This document shows, in pieces, positions 34,181 through 42,769 of a stretch of 64,000 bases of DNA (the first letter of the stretch is position 1; every line of letters begins with the position of its first letter). Source of the DNA: Ruminococcus bromii (GTDB lineage Bacteria > Bacillota > Clostridia > Oscillospirales > Acutalibacteraceae); assembly GCF_002834235.1 (NCBI RefSeq), contig NZ_NNBY01000036.1:248001-312000 (forward strand), written 5' to 3'. A program made the position numbers and the translations under genes. Below the pieces are notes generated by a model. That model made no database searches, was not told where the DNA came from, and saw only the letters and a program-made list of their open reading frames with translations.

Positions 34181-34208
34181 TTGAAAAATAAAAGAATTAG
34201 TGTATAAT
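34181..34208 (+). promoter_or_regulatory. Proximal promoter of proS
   Basis: TTGAAA, 16-base spacer, TATAAT. The leader to proS is about 95 bases; no T-box consensus was seen in it. Confidence 0.65.
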
Positions 34209-34310
34209 AGTAATGTTATAGATGTTATGACAGCCGTGTATTCGGCATTTTGAAAATGCAAAAAAATATGTTAAAAAATAAGTAAAATTTTATTTTACGG
34301 AGGGAATATA

Positions 34311-35750
34311 ATGGCAAACAACAAAAAAATGGTTGAAGCTATCACAAGCAGAGATGAGGACTTTGCAAAATGGTACACCGACATCGTTAAAAAAGCTGAG
34401 CTCGTTGACTATTCGGGCGTAAAGGGTTGTATGGTTATCCGCCCCTACGGCTATGCTATCTGGGAAAATATTCAGGCTGACCTTGACCGTCGTTTCAAAG
34501 AAACAGGTCACGAGAATGTTTATATGCCTATGTTTATTCCCGAAAGTCTTTTACAGAAAGAAAAAGACCATGTTGAGGGCTTTGCCCCCGAATGTGCATG
34601 GGTTACTGTAGGCGGTCAGGAAAAGCTTCAGGAGCGTCTTTGCGTTCGTCCTACATCGGAAACTCTTTTCTGTGAACATTATAAAAAGATTATCAACACA
34701 TACCGTGATCTTCCGAAGCTCTACAATCAGTGGTGCAGCGTTGTAAGATGGGAAAAGACAACCCGTCCGTTCCTTCGTACATCGGAATTCCTCTGGCAGG
34801 AAGGTCATACAATGCATGAAACCGAAGAAGAAGCAAGAGAAGAAACGCTCAGAATGTTACATGTTTATTCTGATTTCTACAAGGAAACTCTTGCTATTCC
34901 GGCAGTAATCGGCAGAAAGACAGAAAAAGAAAAGTTCGCAGGTGCCGAAGAAACCTACACAATCGAGCCGATGATGCACAACGGTGTTGCTCTTCAGGGC
35001 GGTACATCACACTACTTCGGCGACGGCTTTGCAAAGAGCTTTGGCATCACATACACAGGCAAGGACAACAAGCTTCATTATCCGCATCAGACATCATGGG
35101 GTGTTTCTACAAGAATGATCGGTGCGCTCATTATGGTTCACTCTGATGATGACGGTCTTGTTCTTCCGCCGAAGATTTCCCCTATTCAGGTTGCACTCAT
35201 TCCTGTTGCACAGCACAAAGAGGGTGTTCTTGAAAAGGCAGAGGAGCTTAGAAAAGCACTTGCCGAAAAGTTCAGAGTAAAACTCGATTCTTCAGACCAC
35301 GCTCCCGGATGGAAGTTTGCCGAGTATGAAATGAAGGGCGTGCCTGTAAGAGTTGAAATCGGTCCTAAAGATATCGAAAAGAACCAGTGCGTGGTTGTTC
35401 GCCGTGATACCCGTGAAAAGGCATTTGTTTCAATTGACGAGCTTGTACCGTTTGTTGAAAACCTTATGGTTACAATCCACAACGATATGTATGACCGTGC
35501 TCTTAAAAACACTCAGGAAAAGACATTCACGGCAACAACATTTGATGAGTTCGTTGACACAGCCAAGAACAAGCCCGGCTTTATCAAGGCTATGTGGTGC
35601 GGCGATACAGCCTGTGAAGAAAAAATCAAAGAAGTTACAGGCGGTGTAAAAAGCAGATGTATTCCCTTCAACGAGGAGCATCTCTCGGATGTATGCGTAT
35701 GCTGCGGCAAGCCTGCAAAGCATATGGTATTCTGGGGCAAGCAGTATTAA
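34311..35750 (+). CDS. proS: Proline--tRNA ligase (archaeal/eukaryote-like type)
   Basis: Charges tRNA-Pro. The 479 residues lack the bacterial editing insertion and have a C-terminal extension, marking the ProS type 3 form found in many Clostridia and Bacteroidetes. Class II motifs: 'GYAIWENIQ', '[14 protein letters not shown]', '[14 protein letters not shown]' and '[15 protein letters not shown]'. The C-terminal domain contains '[10 protein letters not shown]' and '[18 protein letters not shown]', a zinc-type cysteine set and the aromatic tail. RBS GGAGGG. Confidence 0.97.
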   Translation: MANNKKMVEAITSRDEDFAKWYTDIVKKAELVDYSGVKGCMVIRPYGYAIWENIQADLDRRFKETGHENVYMPMFIPESLLQKEKDHVEGFAPECAWVTVGGQEKLQERLCVRPTSETLFCEHYKKIINTYRDLPKLYNQWCSVVRWEKTTRPFLRTSEFLWQEGHTMHETEEEAREETLRMLHVYSDFYKETLAIPAVIGRKTEKEKFAGAEETYTIEPMMHNGVALQGGTSHYFGDGFAKSFGITYTGKDNKLHYPHQTSWGVSTRMIGALIMVHSDDDGLVLPPKISPIQVALIPVAQHKEGVLEKAEELRKALAEKFRVKLDSSDHAPGWKFAEYEMKGVPVRVEIGPKDIEKNQCVVVRRDTREKAFVSIDELVPFVENLMVTIHNDMYDRALKNTQEKTFTATTFDEFVDTAKNKPGFIKAMWCGDTACEEKIKEVTGGVKSRCIPFNEEHLSDVCVCCGKPAKHMVFWGKQY

Positions 35751-35790
35751 TTTGTAAATAAAGTCAATAATATTTTCGAAAGCGACGGGA

Positions 35791-35979
35791 ATGCAGTCGG
35801 TTGATTTGAAAAAGCGTAGGCGTGCAGTAAAAATTGCAAATGCCGTAAACAGTATCGAGGGTGTTCCTGCCTCTGAAAGTTCAAAATTGTTGTCAGACCG
35901 TTGGTCAAACGGTGAAATAACAACCGAACAGATGAAGACAGAGTTGCTTGTAAAATATAAGACATCAATAGTACAATGA
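35791..35979 (+). CDS. VbhA-like antitoxin-domain small protein
   Basis: A 62-residue protein, 40 bases after proS. Residues 10-55 ('RRAVKIANAVNSIEGVPASE' then 'LLSDRWSNGEITTEQMKTEL' and a Tyr) match the three-helix VbhA fold that inhibits Fic AMP-transferases. The inhibitory motif [S/T]xxxE[G/N] is imperfect: Val, not Ser/Thr, is four residues before the Glu of 'IEG'. No Fic gene lies nearby. The RBS is weak, so the start is uncertain. It could be an orphan antitoxin or another regulator with this fold. Confidence 0.6.
   Translation: MQSVDLKKRRRAVKIANAVNSIEGVPASESSKLLSDRWSNGEITTEQMKTELLVKYKTSIVQ
35948..35977 (+). promoter_or_regulatory. Promoter of metA, inside the VbhA-like gene
   Basis: TTGTAA, 18-base spacer, TACAAT. 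The transcript would begin near 35984. Confidence 0.5.
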
Positions 35980-36019
35980 CAGGTTCGGGACGCTAAGGTA
36001 TGATATAAGCCTTACTGTC
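35978..36019 (+). promoter_or_regulatory. Structured metA leader
   Basis: Nested pairings GACAG/CTGTC and AAGG/CCTT, followed by a CTTAC/GTAAG hairpin, lie just before the metA RBS. It matches no SAM riboswitch class that I recognise and is short for one. A methionine-responsive role is only a guess. Confidence 0.25.
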
Positions 36020-36051
36020 TGCTCGTAAGAAAAAATAAAGGTGGTGAGAAA

Positions 36052-36984
36052 ATGCCAATCAAGGTACAAAGTAATCTTCCGGCAATCAAGGTGCTGGAAT
36101 CGGAAAATATTTTTGTAATGCCGAACGAGGTTGCTCTCAGGCAGGATATCCGTCCGCTGAAAATTCTTATTCTGAATCTGATGCCGACAAAAATCGAAAC
36201 CGAAACCCAGCTTTTAAGGCTGCTCGGCAACAGTCCTCTGCAGGTTGATATCGAGCTTTTGCAGATGGCATCACACACCTCTAAAAACACCTCTCCACAT
36301 CACCTGACAACTTTTTACAAGACATTTAATCAGGTGAAGAACGAAAGCTTTGACGGAATGATTATCACGGGTGCGCCTGTTGAACAGCTCGACTTTGAAG
36401 AGGTCGATTATTGGGGTGAGCTTTGTGAAATTATGGAGTGGTCAAAACATAATGTGTGTTCAACATTCCACATCTGCTGGGGTGCTCAGGCAGGTCTTTA
36501 TTATCACTACGGCATAAAAAAGCACCTTTTGCCCGAAAAATTAAGCGGAATTTACACCCACAAGGTGCTTGTTCCGCATCACAAGCTTATGAGAGGCTTT
36601 GACGATACATTCACACTTCCGCATTCAAGACATACGGGAATTGATGAAGAGGCGTTGAAAAGGTGCAGAGGGCTTGAAGTACTTGCTGTTTCCGAGATTG
36701 CAGGTTCATGCGTAATTTGCAGTCGAAACGGCAGACAGGTGTTTGTTACAGGTCACGCAGAGTATGACCGTGACACCCTTGCCAAGGAATATTTCAGAGA
36801 TAAAAACAAGGGACTCAATCCGAATGTTCCCTACAATTATTTTCCGAATGACGATGCGTCAAAAACTCCGCCGATGATTTGGAGGAGCAACGCAACCTTG
36901 CTCTACACAAACTGGCTCAACTATTTCGTTTATCAGGCGACTCCGTATGACCTCCGTGAGCTTATCAACAGATATCCTCACTAA
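36052..36984 (+). CDS. metA: Homoserine O-acetyltransferase (MetA family)
   Basis: Activates homoserine for methionine synthesis. The 310 residues have the catalytic Cys142 in '[15 protein letters not shown]' and the His of 'TGHAEYDRD'. Residue 111 is Glu ('[15 protein letters not shown]'). In this family Glu111 goes with acetyl-CoA use and Gly with succinyl-CoA, so I call it an acetyltransferase although many databases would label it succinyltransferase. RBS AAAGGTGGTGAG. Own terminator. Confidence 0.95.
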   Translation: MPIKVQSNLPAIKVLESENIFVMPNEVALRQDIRPLKILILNLMPTKIETETQLLRLLGNSPLQVDIELLQMASHTSKNTSPHHLTTFYKTFNQVKNESFDGMIITGAPVEQLDFEEVDYWGELCEIMEWSKHNVCSTFHICWGAQAGLYYHYGIKKHLLPEKLSGIYTHKVLVPHHKLMRGFDDTFTLPHSRHTGIDEEALKRCRGLEVLAVSEIAGSCVICSRNGRQVFVTGHAEYDRDTLAKEYFRDKNKGLNPNVPYNYFPNDDASKTPPMIWRSNATLLYTNWLNYFVYQATPYDLRELINRYPH

Positions 36985-36999
36985 ATTAAATACAAAATC

Positions 37000-37027
37000 A
37001 ACCCCGAAGTGCCAAAACTTCGGGGTT
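37000..37027 (+). terminator. Terminator of metA
   Basis: AACCCCGAAGT/ACTTCGGGGTT stem followed by TTG, 16 bases after the stop. Confidence 0.85.
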
Positions 37028-37042
37028 TTGTTATGTAAAGTG

Positions 37043-37072
37043 TTGTATTTATCGTGTACATTATGTTATAAT
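37043..37072 (+). promoter_or_regulatory. Promoter of proBA
   Basis: TTGTAT, 18-base spacer, TATAAT. Confidence 0.55.
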
Positions 37073-37136
37073 TATTTTAATTGTACATTAATGAAAAAGT
37101 GCAAAAATGAAAATCTGCAATGAAACAGGTGTTTTT

Positions 37137-37922
37137 ATGGAGAAAAAGCGTACCGTAATCAAGGTTGGTACTTCAACGCTGACTTATGAAAACGGAAAAA
37201 TAAATTACAGAAGAGTTGAACAGCTTTGCAAGGTGCTTTCCGATTTGCAGAACCGCGGAGAACAGGTTATCTTCGTTTCTTCGGGTGCTATTGCTGTAGG
37301 AATGGGCAAGGCAGGTCTTGACAAGCGACCTACCGAAACCAAGAAAAAACAGGCTCTTGCCGCAATCGGTCAGTGTGAGCTTATGTTTATGTATGACAAA
37401 CTTTTCGGCGAGTACAACCACTCTGTTGCTCAGCTGCTGCTTACCCGCCACGCCGTTGAAACAGAGCAGAAAAGGCAGAATGTTATCAACACAATTGACG
37501 AGCTTCTCAGAATGAACATTATCCCCGTAATCAACGAAAACGATACCGTTACGATTGATGAGCTTGAGGGCAACAATTTCGGTGATAACGATATGCTTTC
37601 CGCAATTGTCGCAGGACTTGTTGCCGCAGACAGACTCATTATTCTTACGGATATTGACGGTCTGTACGATTCAAACCCACGAACAAATCCAAATGCCAAA
37701 AAGCTTGATATTATCGAAAAAATCAATGCGGAAATTTTTGAAATGGCGGCAGGCACAGGCTCAAACCGTGGTACAGGCGGTATGATTACAAAGCTTCAGG
37801 CGGCTGATTATGCCACAAAACGAGGTGTTGAGGTCAGCGTTATCAACGGCTCAAATCCCGAAAATCTTTATGAAGTAATTGACGGAAACAAAATCGGAAC
37901 AAAATTTTTACCTGTTAAATAA
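37137..37922 (+). CDS. proB: Glutamate 5-kinase
   Basis: First step of proline synthesis: ATP-dependent phosphorylation of glutamate. The 261-residue amino-acid kinase domain shows 'VIKVGTSTL' at the N-terminus, 'VSSGAIAVGMGK', 'NENDTV', 'FGDNDMLSAIVA', 'LTDIDGLYDSNP' and 'GTGGMITKLQAA'. It lacks the C-terminal PUA domain of the E. coli-type enzyme, so it is the short form. The ATG at 37137 is preferred over 37107 because of AGGTG before it. Followed 13 bases later by proA. Confidence 0.95.
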   Translation: MEKKRTVIKVGTSTLTYENGKINYRRVEQLCKVLSDLQNRGEQVIFVSSGAIAVGMGKAGLDKRPTETKKKQALAAIGQCELMFMYDKLFGEYNHSVAQLLLTRHAVETEQKRQNVINTIDELLRMNIIPVINENDTVTIDELEGNNFGDNDMLSAIVAGLVAADRLIILTDIDGLYDSNPRTNPNAKKLDIIEKINAEIFEMAAGTGSNRGTGGMITKLQAADYATKRGVEVSVINGSNPENLYEVIDGNKIGTKFLPVK

Positions 37923-37935
37923 TCGGAGGAAAATT

Positions 37936-39180
37936 ATGACTACACTTGAACAAATGGGCGCAAAGGCAAAAGATGCGTCAAGATTTCTTATGACAGCCGG
38001 TTCAAAAAAGGACATTGCCCTCGGTGCAATTGCAGACGCACTCTGCGAAAACTGCGAAGAAATTCTTGCAGCTAACAAAATTGACCTTGAGAACGGCGAA
38101 AAAAGCGGTCTTACGGCATCACTTCTCGACAGACTCAGATTGTCGGAGGAGAGAATCAACGGTATGGCTGACGGGGTAAGACAGGTTGCGGCTTTACCCG
38201 ATCCCGTGGGCAGAGTTCTTGACGGCAGAACCCTCAAAAACGGCTTGCAGATTGAAAAGGTAACAGTTCCGATGGGTGTTATCGGAATCATCTTTGAGGC
38301 AAGACCTAATGTAACTTCCGATGCGGCGGCTCTTTGCCTTAAAGCAGGCAGTGCCGTAATTCTTCGTGGCGGTAAAGAGGCTTTTCATTCAAATATGGCA
38401 ATCGCAAAGGTTATGCGTGACGCACTTGAAAAGGCAGGATTTCCCCGTGACTGCGTAGCACTTGTTGAGGACACAACAAGACAGAGCGCAACAGAGCTTA
38501 TGCAGCTTTCCGATTATCTTGATGTGCTCATTCCCCGTGGCGGTGCAGGACTTATCAAAAGCGTTGTTGAAAATGCAAAGGTTCCCGTTATCGAAACAGG
38601 CGTGGGTAACTGCCATATCTATGTTGACAAGAGTGCAGATATTGAAATGGCAAAGAATATTGTTTTCAACGGCAAAACCTCTCGCCCATCTGTGTGCAAT
38701 GCGCTTGAAACATTGCTTGTACACAAGGATATCGCAGAAAAAGCTCTGCCCGTAATCAAAGCAGAGCTTGATAAAAAGAATGTTGAAATCAGAGGCTGTG
38801 ACAGAACAAAACAGATTCTCGGCGACTGCGTTGTTTCTGCAACGGAAGAAGATTATAGAATCGAATTTCTCGATTACATCATTGCCGTAAAGGTTGTTGA
38901 CAGCCTTGATGACGCAATTGCTCACATTCAGAAGTACAGTACAGGTCACAGCGAATGCATTGTGACAAGCGACTACAACAGTGCAAACGAGTTCACGGCA
39001 CGAATTGATTCTGCGGCGGTTTATGTAAACGCATCAACTCGCTTTACCGACGGCGGAGAATTCGGACTCGGTGCAGAAATCGGAATTTCAACCCAAAAGC
39101 TCCACGCAAGAGGACCTATGGGACTTAACGAGCTTACAAGCTCAAAATATATCATCAGAGGAAACGGACAAATCCGATAA
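37936..39180 (+). CDS. proA: Glutamate-5-semialdehyde dehydrogenase
   Basis: NADPH reduction of gamma-glutamyl phosphate to the semialdehyde. The 414 residues have 'PMGVIGIIFEARPNVT' near residue 105, 'GNCHIYVD' with 'ETGVGN', 'TSRPSVCNALETLLVH' with the catalytic Cys, and C-terminal 'FGLGAEIGISTQKLHARGPMGL'. Start ATG follows CGGAGG. It pairs with proB; its stop codon abuts the convergent gene at 39181. Confidence 0.97.
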   Translation: MTTLEQMGAKAKDASRFLMTAGSKKDIALGAIADALCENCEEILAANKIDLENGEKSGLTASLLDRLRLSEERINGMADGVRQVAALPDPVGRVLDGRTLKNGLQIEKVTVPMGVIGIIFEARPNVTSDAAALCLKAGSAVILRGGKEAFHSNMAIAKVMRDALEKAGFPRDCVALVEDTTRQSATELMQLSDYLDVLIPRGGAGLIKSVVENAKVPVIETGVGNCHIYVDKSADIEMAKNIVFNGKTSRPSVCNALETLLVHKDIAEKALPVIKAELDKKNVEIRGCDRTKQILGDCVVSATEEDYRIEFLDYIIAVKVVDSLDDAIAHIQKYSTGHSECIVTSDYNSANEFTARIDSAAVYVNASTRFTDGGEFGLGAEIGISTQKLHARGPMGLNELTSSKYIIRGNGQIR

Positions 39181-39465
39181 TCACATCAGAAGATACATCA
39201 GCGCAAGCAGAACTGACGGATCGGTGTTTTCCTCCATAAGCAGTATCACAAGCAAAAGAATTAGGCTCTGTTCCTTGTTTTTGAACATCAGATTCAAAAG
39301 GCCGTCATCCTTTTTCGGAACGGGCGGTTCGGGAATTTCGGACTTTGGTTCTTCCTGCTTTTCGGGTTGTTTCGGAACTTCCCTTCTTGGTGCTTCACGA
39401 TTGAATTGCGGCTTTCGGTGCATCTGCTGTGCTCGGTTAAAAGCCTCCTCTTCAAAACTCGGCAA
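39181..39465 (-). CDS. Unknown small protein with hydrophobic C-terminus
   Basis: A 94-residue protein: a charged, Pro/Gln/Glu-rich first half ('APRREVPKQPEKQEEPKSEI') and a C-terminal 35 residues with 'QSLILLLVILLMEEN' then 'DPSVLLALMYLLM', a split membrane hairpin with an acidic turn. Similar short leucine-rich tails occur in small proteins of spore-forming Clostridia, but I cannot name a family. Third gene of a minus-strand trio; its stop abuts the end of proA. Confidence 0.6.
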   Translation of the reverse strand: MPSFEEEAFNRAQQMHRKPQFNREAPRREVPKQPEKQEEPKSEIPEPPVPKKDDGLLNLMFKNKEQSLILLLVILLMEENTDPSVLLALMYLLM

Positions 39466-39479
39466 AAAATCACCTCCTG

Positions 39480-39833
39480 TCAGAACAATCCGTTTTCACG
39501 CAGTAACGGCATAAGGCGGAATAATTTCAGCATCTTTTCGGCCTTGTCAAGCTTTTCCTGCCGTTCATGTGAAAGAAACGGTCTGAGCGAATCAAGCAGT
39601 CGGGTGGTGTCATCGCTGTTGTTCAGTGAGCTTAAAAGCGGTGCAAATTTGGCAATTGTGCCGATTGTGTCGTCACCGCCCAGCACTGACATAAGGTTAT
39701 TTTCGGGCGGTTTCGGCTTTGGCGGTTGTTTTTGCTCACCCGTCAGACCAAGCTGTGCTCCAAGACTTTGCACCTGTTTCATTGCCTCGGGGTTCTGCAA
39801 AATCTGATTGAGCTTATCCTGTAAATCAGACAT
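39480..39833 (-). CDS. Unknown small helical protein
   Basis: A 117-residue protein with 'LQDKLNQILQNPEAMKQVQS' at the N-terminus, a Pro/Lys linker ('KQPPKPKPPENN') and a helical C-terminal half ('FAPLLSSLN', 'RLLDSLRPFLSHERQEKLDK'). The 'QNPEAMKQV..L' and 'LPLL.ENGLF' pieces suggest STI1-like or UBA-like helical pairs, but this is not a firm match. It begins at ATG 39833, overlapping the upstream stop codon. Function unknown. Confidence 0.6.
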   Translation of the reverse strand: MSDLQDKLNQILQNPEAMKQVQSLGAQLGLTGEQKQPPKPKPPENNLMSVLGGDDTIGTIAKFAPLLSSLNNSDDTTRLLDSLRPFLSHERQEKLDKAEKMLKLFRLMPLLRENGLF

Positions 39834-39834
39834 A

Positions 39835-40071
39835 TCATTCACCGCCGAGCATTTTCATCAGCGCCTGAGCCTGCGGACTTTGCAAAAGTTTCTTTGCTTT
39901 TTCGGGATCCGACAGAACGCTCTCAATCTGCTTTGATTGATTCGGATTTGTATTTTTCAAAAGATTTTCTATGTTACCGCTTTGTGCGGCACTTTCAAGC
40001 TGTTCCTTAGAGATACCGTACTTTTTCGATACCTCACCGAGCAGTTTATTAACTTTTTTATTATCAGACAT
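39835..40071 (-). CDS. Unknown small helical protein (first of trio)
   Basis: A 78-residue protein, highly charged and helical, with 'LLGEVSKKYGISKEQLESAA', 'NIENLLKNTNPNQSKQIESV' and 'PEKAKKLLQSPQAQALMKML'. The C-terminal NPx/SPQAQALMKML pattern recalls the last helix of the next protein, suggesting related domains in the two. RBS GAGGTG. No assigned function. Confidence 0.6.
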   Translation of the reverse strand: MSDNKKVNKLLGEVSKKYGISKEQLESAAQSGNIENLLKNTNPNQSKQIESVLSDPEKAKKLLQSPQAQALMKMLGGE

Positions 40072-40128
40072 ACCAACACCTCAACATATACTATGCGGAA
40101 ATTTTATTTTTAGAACGGAGAATTTTCA

Positions 40129-40599
40129 ATGCGTATTTTGGTAGTTTCGGACACTCACGGAGATCTTCGCAGTCTTATCAAAGCCGTTGACGCACAGCGC
40201 AAGGCGGAAATAATTGTTCATTGCGGTGACGGTGAAGAACAACAGCGGTTTTTAAAAGATAATTACAAAGACAAAATGATTGTTGCCGTAAGAGGCAACT
40301 GCGATTGGAACAGCTTTTTTCCGTCAAAGGAGATTTTTAAAGCCTGCGGTAAAACCATCTTTGTAACACACGGACATCTCTATGACGCAAAATCGGGACT
40401 TTACCGCATTACCTCCGCCGCAAGAGAAGCAGGAGCGGATATTCTCCTCTTTGGTCATACACATATGCCTCTCACACTCTATGAGGACGGTCTGTATATT
40501 ATGAACCCCGGTTCATGCCACGGATACTATGCGTCCTACGGCATTATCGACATCACCGACAAGGGCGAAATTGTTACCAATACCGTAGCCTTAAAATAA
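40129..40599 (+). CDS. YfcE/MJ0936-family metallophosphodiesterase
   Basis: A 156-residue calcineurin-like phosphoesterase. All metal motifs are present: 'SDTHGD' near residue 7, 'HCGDGE', 'RGNCDW', 'THGHLYD' and 'FGHTHMP'. Likely cleaves phosphodiesters with Mn2+; the natural substrate is not known for most members. Expressed separately from the downstream gene. Transcribed away from the unknown trio. Confidence 0.9.
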   Translation: MRILVVSDTHGDLRSLIKAVDAQRKAEIIVHCGDGEEQQRFLKDNYKDKMIVAVRGNCDWNSFFPSKEIFKACGKTIFVTHGHLYDAKSGLYRITSAAREAGADILLFGHTHMPLTLYEDGLYIMNPGSCHGYYASYGIIDITDKGEIVTNTVALK

Positions 40600-40660
40600 T
40601 TGTGGAAATTGCAAAAATAAAATGATATAATAAATGTGATAAATAAGCGGAGGTGGGATT

Positions 40661-41524
40661 TTGAATTTTGACGGTTTCGATTTTGACGACAATATAAAAC
40701 AAACCTTCAACACCCTTGATATTCAGGGCAGAGTTCCCCACGCTGTTGTAATAGAAAGCAGGGACAGCGAAAAGGCGATGAACCTTGCCGTGTTTCTGTC
40801 AATGTATGCGGTGTGTACCGAACCGGTAAAGCCTTGCGGTCATTGTGAGCAATGTCACAAGGCAAAGAATAAGGCACACGCCGACATTAAATATGTTGAA
40901 CTTCCAAATGACAGAAAACAAAATTCAATTGAGCAGATGAGAGAGATAATCGGTGACTCTGTCATAAAGCCGAATGAGGCAGATGCAAAGGTGTATATCT
41001 TCCCTTTTGCCGACACAAGGCTTTCGGACATTGTTCAAAACTCGTTTTTGAAACTTCTTGAAGAACCTCCGCAGAATGTATATTTCATTATGCTCTGCGA
41101 AAACTCCAAGAAACTGCTCCCAACAATTCTCTCCCGTTCAAGTGTATTCCGTCTGAAAACAAAAGATGTTTTCAGTGAGGATGCGGTTGCAGGTGCAAAG
41201 AAAATTGTAAAAGGAATTTTATCGACACGGGAGTACAACCTTATGCAGGCACTCTATGCCCTCAGCGACAAAAACCTTGCAGACGAAATTCTGCTTGTCG
41301 TAAAGCTGATCCTGCGTGACGGAATGGCAAAAAGCGTTGGAGCGGATGCGGTTTTTGACGAGGAATGTGCCGGGGAGCTTGCAAGGCGATTTACTCGGGC
41401 AAAGCTGATTTCTATGATTGAGCTTACCGAGAACGCAAAACTGAAAATACCGAAACACATAAATATAAATCTCCTCACAACTTGGCTGTGCGGAGAATAC
41501 AGGAGGATTTCATGGCAGAGATAA
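40661..41524 (+). CDS. holB: DNA polymerase III delta' subunit
   Basis: Part of the clamp loader. The 287 residues have the zinc module 'CGHCEQC' near residue 66, the sensor/SRC-like block 'SRSSVFR' and 'FLKLLEEPPQNVYFIML', and no Walker A, as expected for delta'. It starts at TTG 40661 after GGAGGTGGG and overlaps yaaT by 13 bases. holB-yaaT adjacency is typical of Firmicutes. Confidence 0.9.
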   Translation: MNFDGFDFDDNIKQTFNTLDIQGRVPHAVVIESRDSEKAMNLAVFLSMYAVCTEPVKPCGHCEQCHKAKNKAHADIKYVELPNDRKQNSIEQMREIIGDSVIKPNEADAKVYIFPFADTRLSDIVQNSFLKLLEEPPQNVYFIMLCENSKKLLPTILSRSSVFRLKTKDVFSEDAVAGAKKIVKGILSTREYNLMQALYALSDKNLADEILLVVKLILRDGMAKSVGADAVFDEECAGELARRFTRAKLISMIELTENAKLKIPKHININLLTTWLCGEYRRISWQR

Positions 41525-42378
41525 TCGGAGTACGATTTAAAGAAGTCGGCAAAGTGTATTACTTTGATCCGCTTGACAATAAACTTAACACAGGCGACAG
41601 GGTAATTGTTGAAACGGCAAGAGGTCTTGAGTGCGGAGAGGTTGCAACTCCGAACAAGACCGTTGACGATGCGGAGATTTCGCATCCGCTCAAGCCGTTA
41701 ATCAGAATTGCAACCGAAAAAGACCTGAATCACCTTGCGGAAAACAAACTCAAAGAAAAGGAAGCATACAGAATCTGTGAGCAGAAAATTGCCAACCACA
41801 AGCTTGAAATGAAGCTTGTAAATGTTGAATACACATTTGACAACAGCAAAATTCTTTTCTACTTTACGGCTGACGGACGAGTTGACTTCCGTGCTCTTGT
41901 AAAAGACCTTGCAAGTGTGTTCAGAACAAGAATTGAACTTCGCCAGATAGGCGTGCGTGATGAGGCAAAAATGCTCGGAGGACTCGGCATCTGCGGTAAG
42001 CCGTTCTGCTGTGCAAGCTTTATGGGCGAGTTCCAGCCCGTTTCAATCAAAATGGCAAAGGAGCAGGGCTTGTCACTCTCTCCCGTTAAAATTTCGGGAA
42101 CCTGCGGCAGACTTATGTGCTGTCTTAAATATGAACAGGAGGCATACACAGACCTTCTTAAACACACCCCAAAGGTAGGAGCAATTGTAAATACTCCCGA
42201 AGGCAGAGGTCTTGTTGTTGAAAACAACCTGATTGCAGGAACTTTAAAGGTTAAGCTCAACAACACTCCCGAAGACGCCGCTCCGAAATCATTCACAGTC
42301 AAGCAATGCAAGCTTGTTAAGGACGGCTACATCAAGCTTGACAAAAAGGAAATGGAAAAATTCAAGGGACTTGAATAA
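41512..42378 (+). CDS. ricT: PSP1-domain protein YaaT/RicT
   Basis: In Bacillus this protein, with YlbF and YmcA, forms an iron-sulfur complex that influences RNase Y-dependent mRNA processing and phosphorelay for sporulation and competence. The 288 residues show the family cysteine region 'LGICGKPFCC' near residue 160 and 'GTCGRLMCCLKYE'. ATG follows AGGAGGA and overlaps holB. Partner genes are not in the window. Confidence 0.92.
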   Translation: MAEIIGVRFKEVGKVYYFDPLDNKLNTGDRVIVETARGLECGEVATPNKTVDDAEISHPLKPLIRIATEKDLNHLAENKLKEKEAYRICEQKIANHKLEMKLVNVEYTFDNSKILFYFTADGRVDFRALVKDLASVFRTRIELRQIGVRDEAKMLGGLGICGKPFCCASFMGEFQPVSIKMAKEQGLSLSPVKISGTCGRLMCCLKYEQEAYTDLLKHTPKVGAIVNTPEGRGLVVENNLIAGTLKVKLNNTPEDAAPKSFTVKQCKLVKDGYIKLDKKEMEKFKGLE

Positions 42379-42462
42379 TTTTTTGTAATGCGTACAGCGT
42401 TCGTCAAGTTGCAGTAAAAAAGAACTGTTTTCAGTTTAAAATATAAAATTCTTTCCAAAAGG

Positions 42463-42490
42463 TTGCTTTTTTCAAAATTTATGTTACAAT
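42463..42490 (+). promoter_or_regulatory. Promoter of the ferredoxin gene
   Basis: TTGCTT, 16-base spacer, TACAAT. Confidence 0.5.
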
Positions 42491-42522
42491 AAAGGTGAAA
42501 TTCATGAAGGAGGTATTTCCCT

Positions 42523-42693
42523 ATGGCATATACTATCAGTGACGATTGCATCATGTGTGGTGCTTGTGCAGACAACTGCCCTTGCGACGCTATTTCAGAA
42601 GGCGACGGCAAGTATGAAATCAATGCAGACGCTTGTGTTGATTGCGGTTCATGTGCTGAAGTTTGCCCCGTCGGCGCTCCACAGGAAGGCTGA
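42523..42693 (+). CDS. 2[4Fe-4S] ferredoxin
   Basis: A 56-residue bacterial ferredoxin (MAYTISDDC...). Both cluster motifs are complete: 'CIMCGACADNCPC' (CxxCxxCxxxC arrangement) and 'CVDCGSCAEVCPV'. It is the size of the clostridial soluble electron carrier that serves pyruvate:ferredoxin oxidoreductase and hydrogenase. RBS AAGGAGG. It has its own promoter and terminator. Confidence 0.95.
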   Translation: MAYTISDDCIMCGACADNCPCDAISEGDGKYEINADACVDCGSCAEVCPVGAPQEG

Positions 42694-42717
42694 TTAAGGG
42701 TTAATCCACAAAGACAG

Positions 42718-42739
42718 GCGGCAGGGATTTCCTTGCCGC
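42718..42739 (+). terminator. Terminator of the ferredoxin gene
   Basis: GCGGCAGGG/CCTTGCCGC stem followed by TTTTTAATT. Confidence 0.85.
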
Positions 42740-42769
42740 TTTTTAATTACTGTTTTCAGGGGAATACCG

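Noticed and set aside
38389..38949. A 186-codon cysteine-rich minus-strand frame opposite proA
   Set aside because: It lies antisense within proA, whose active-site motifs are intact; it is a composition artefact.
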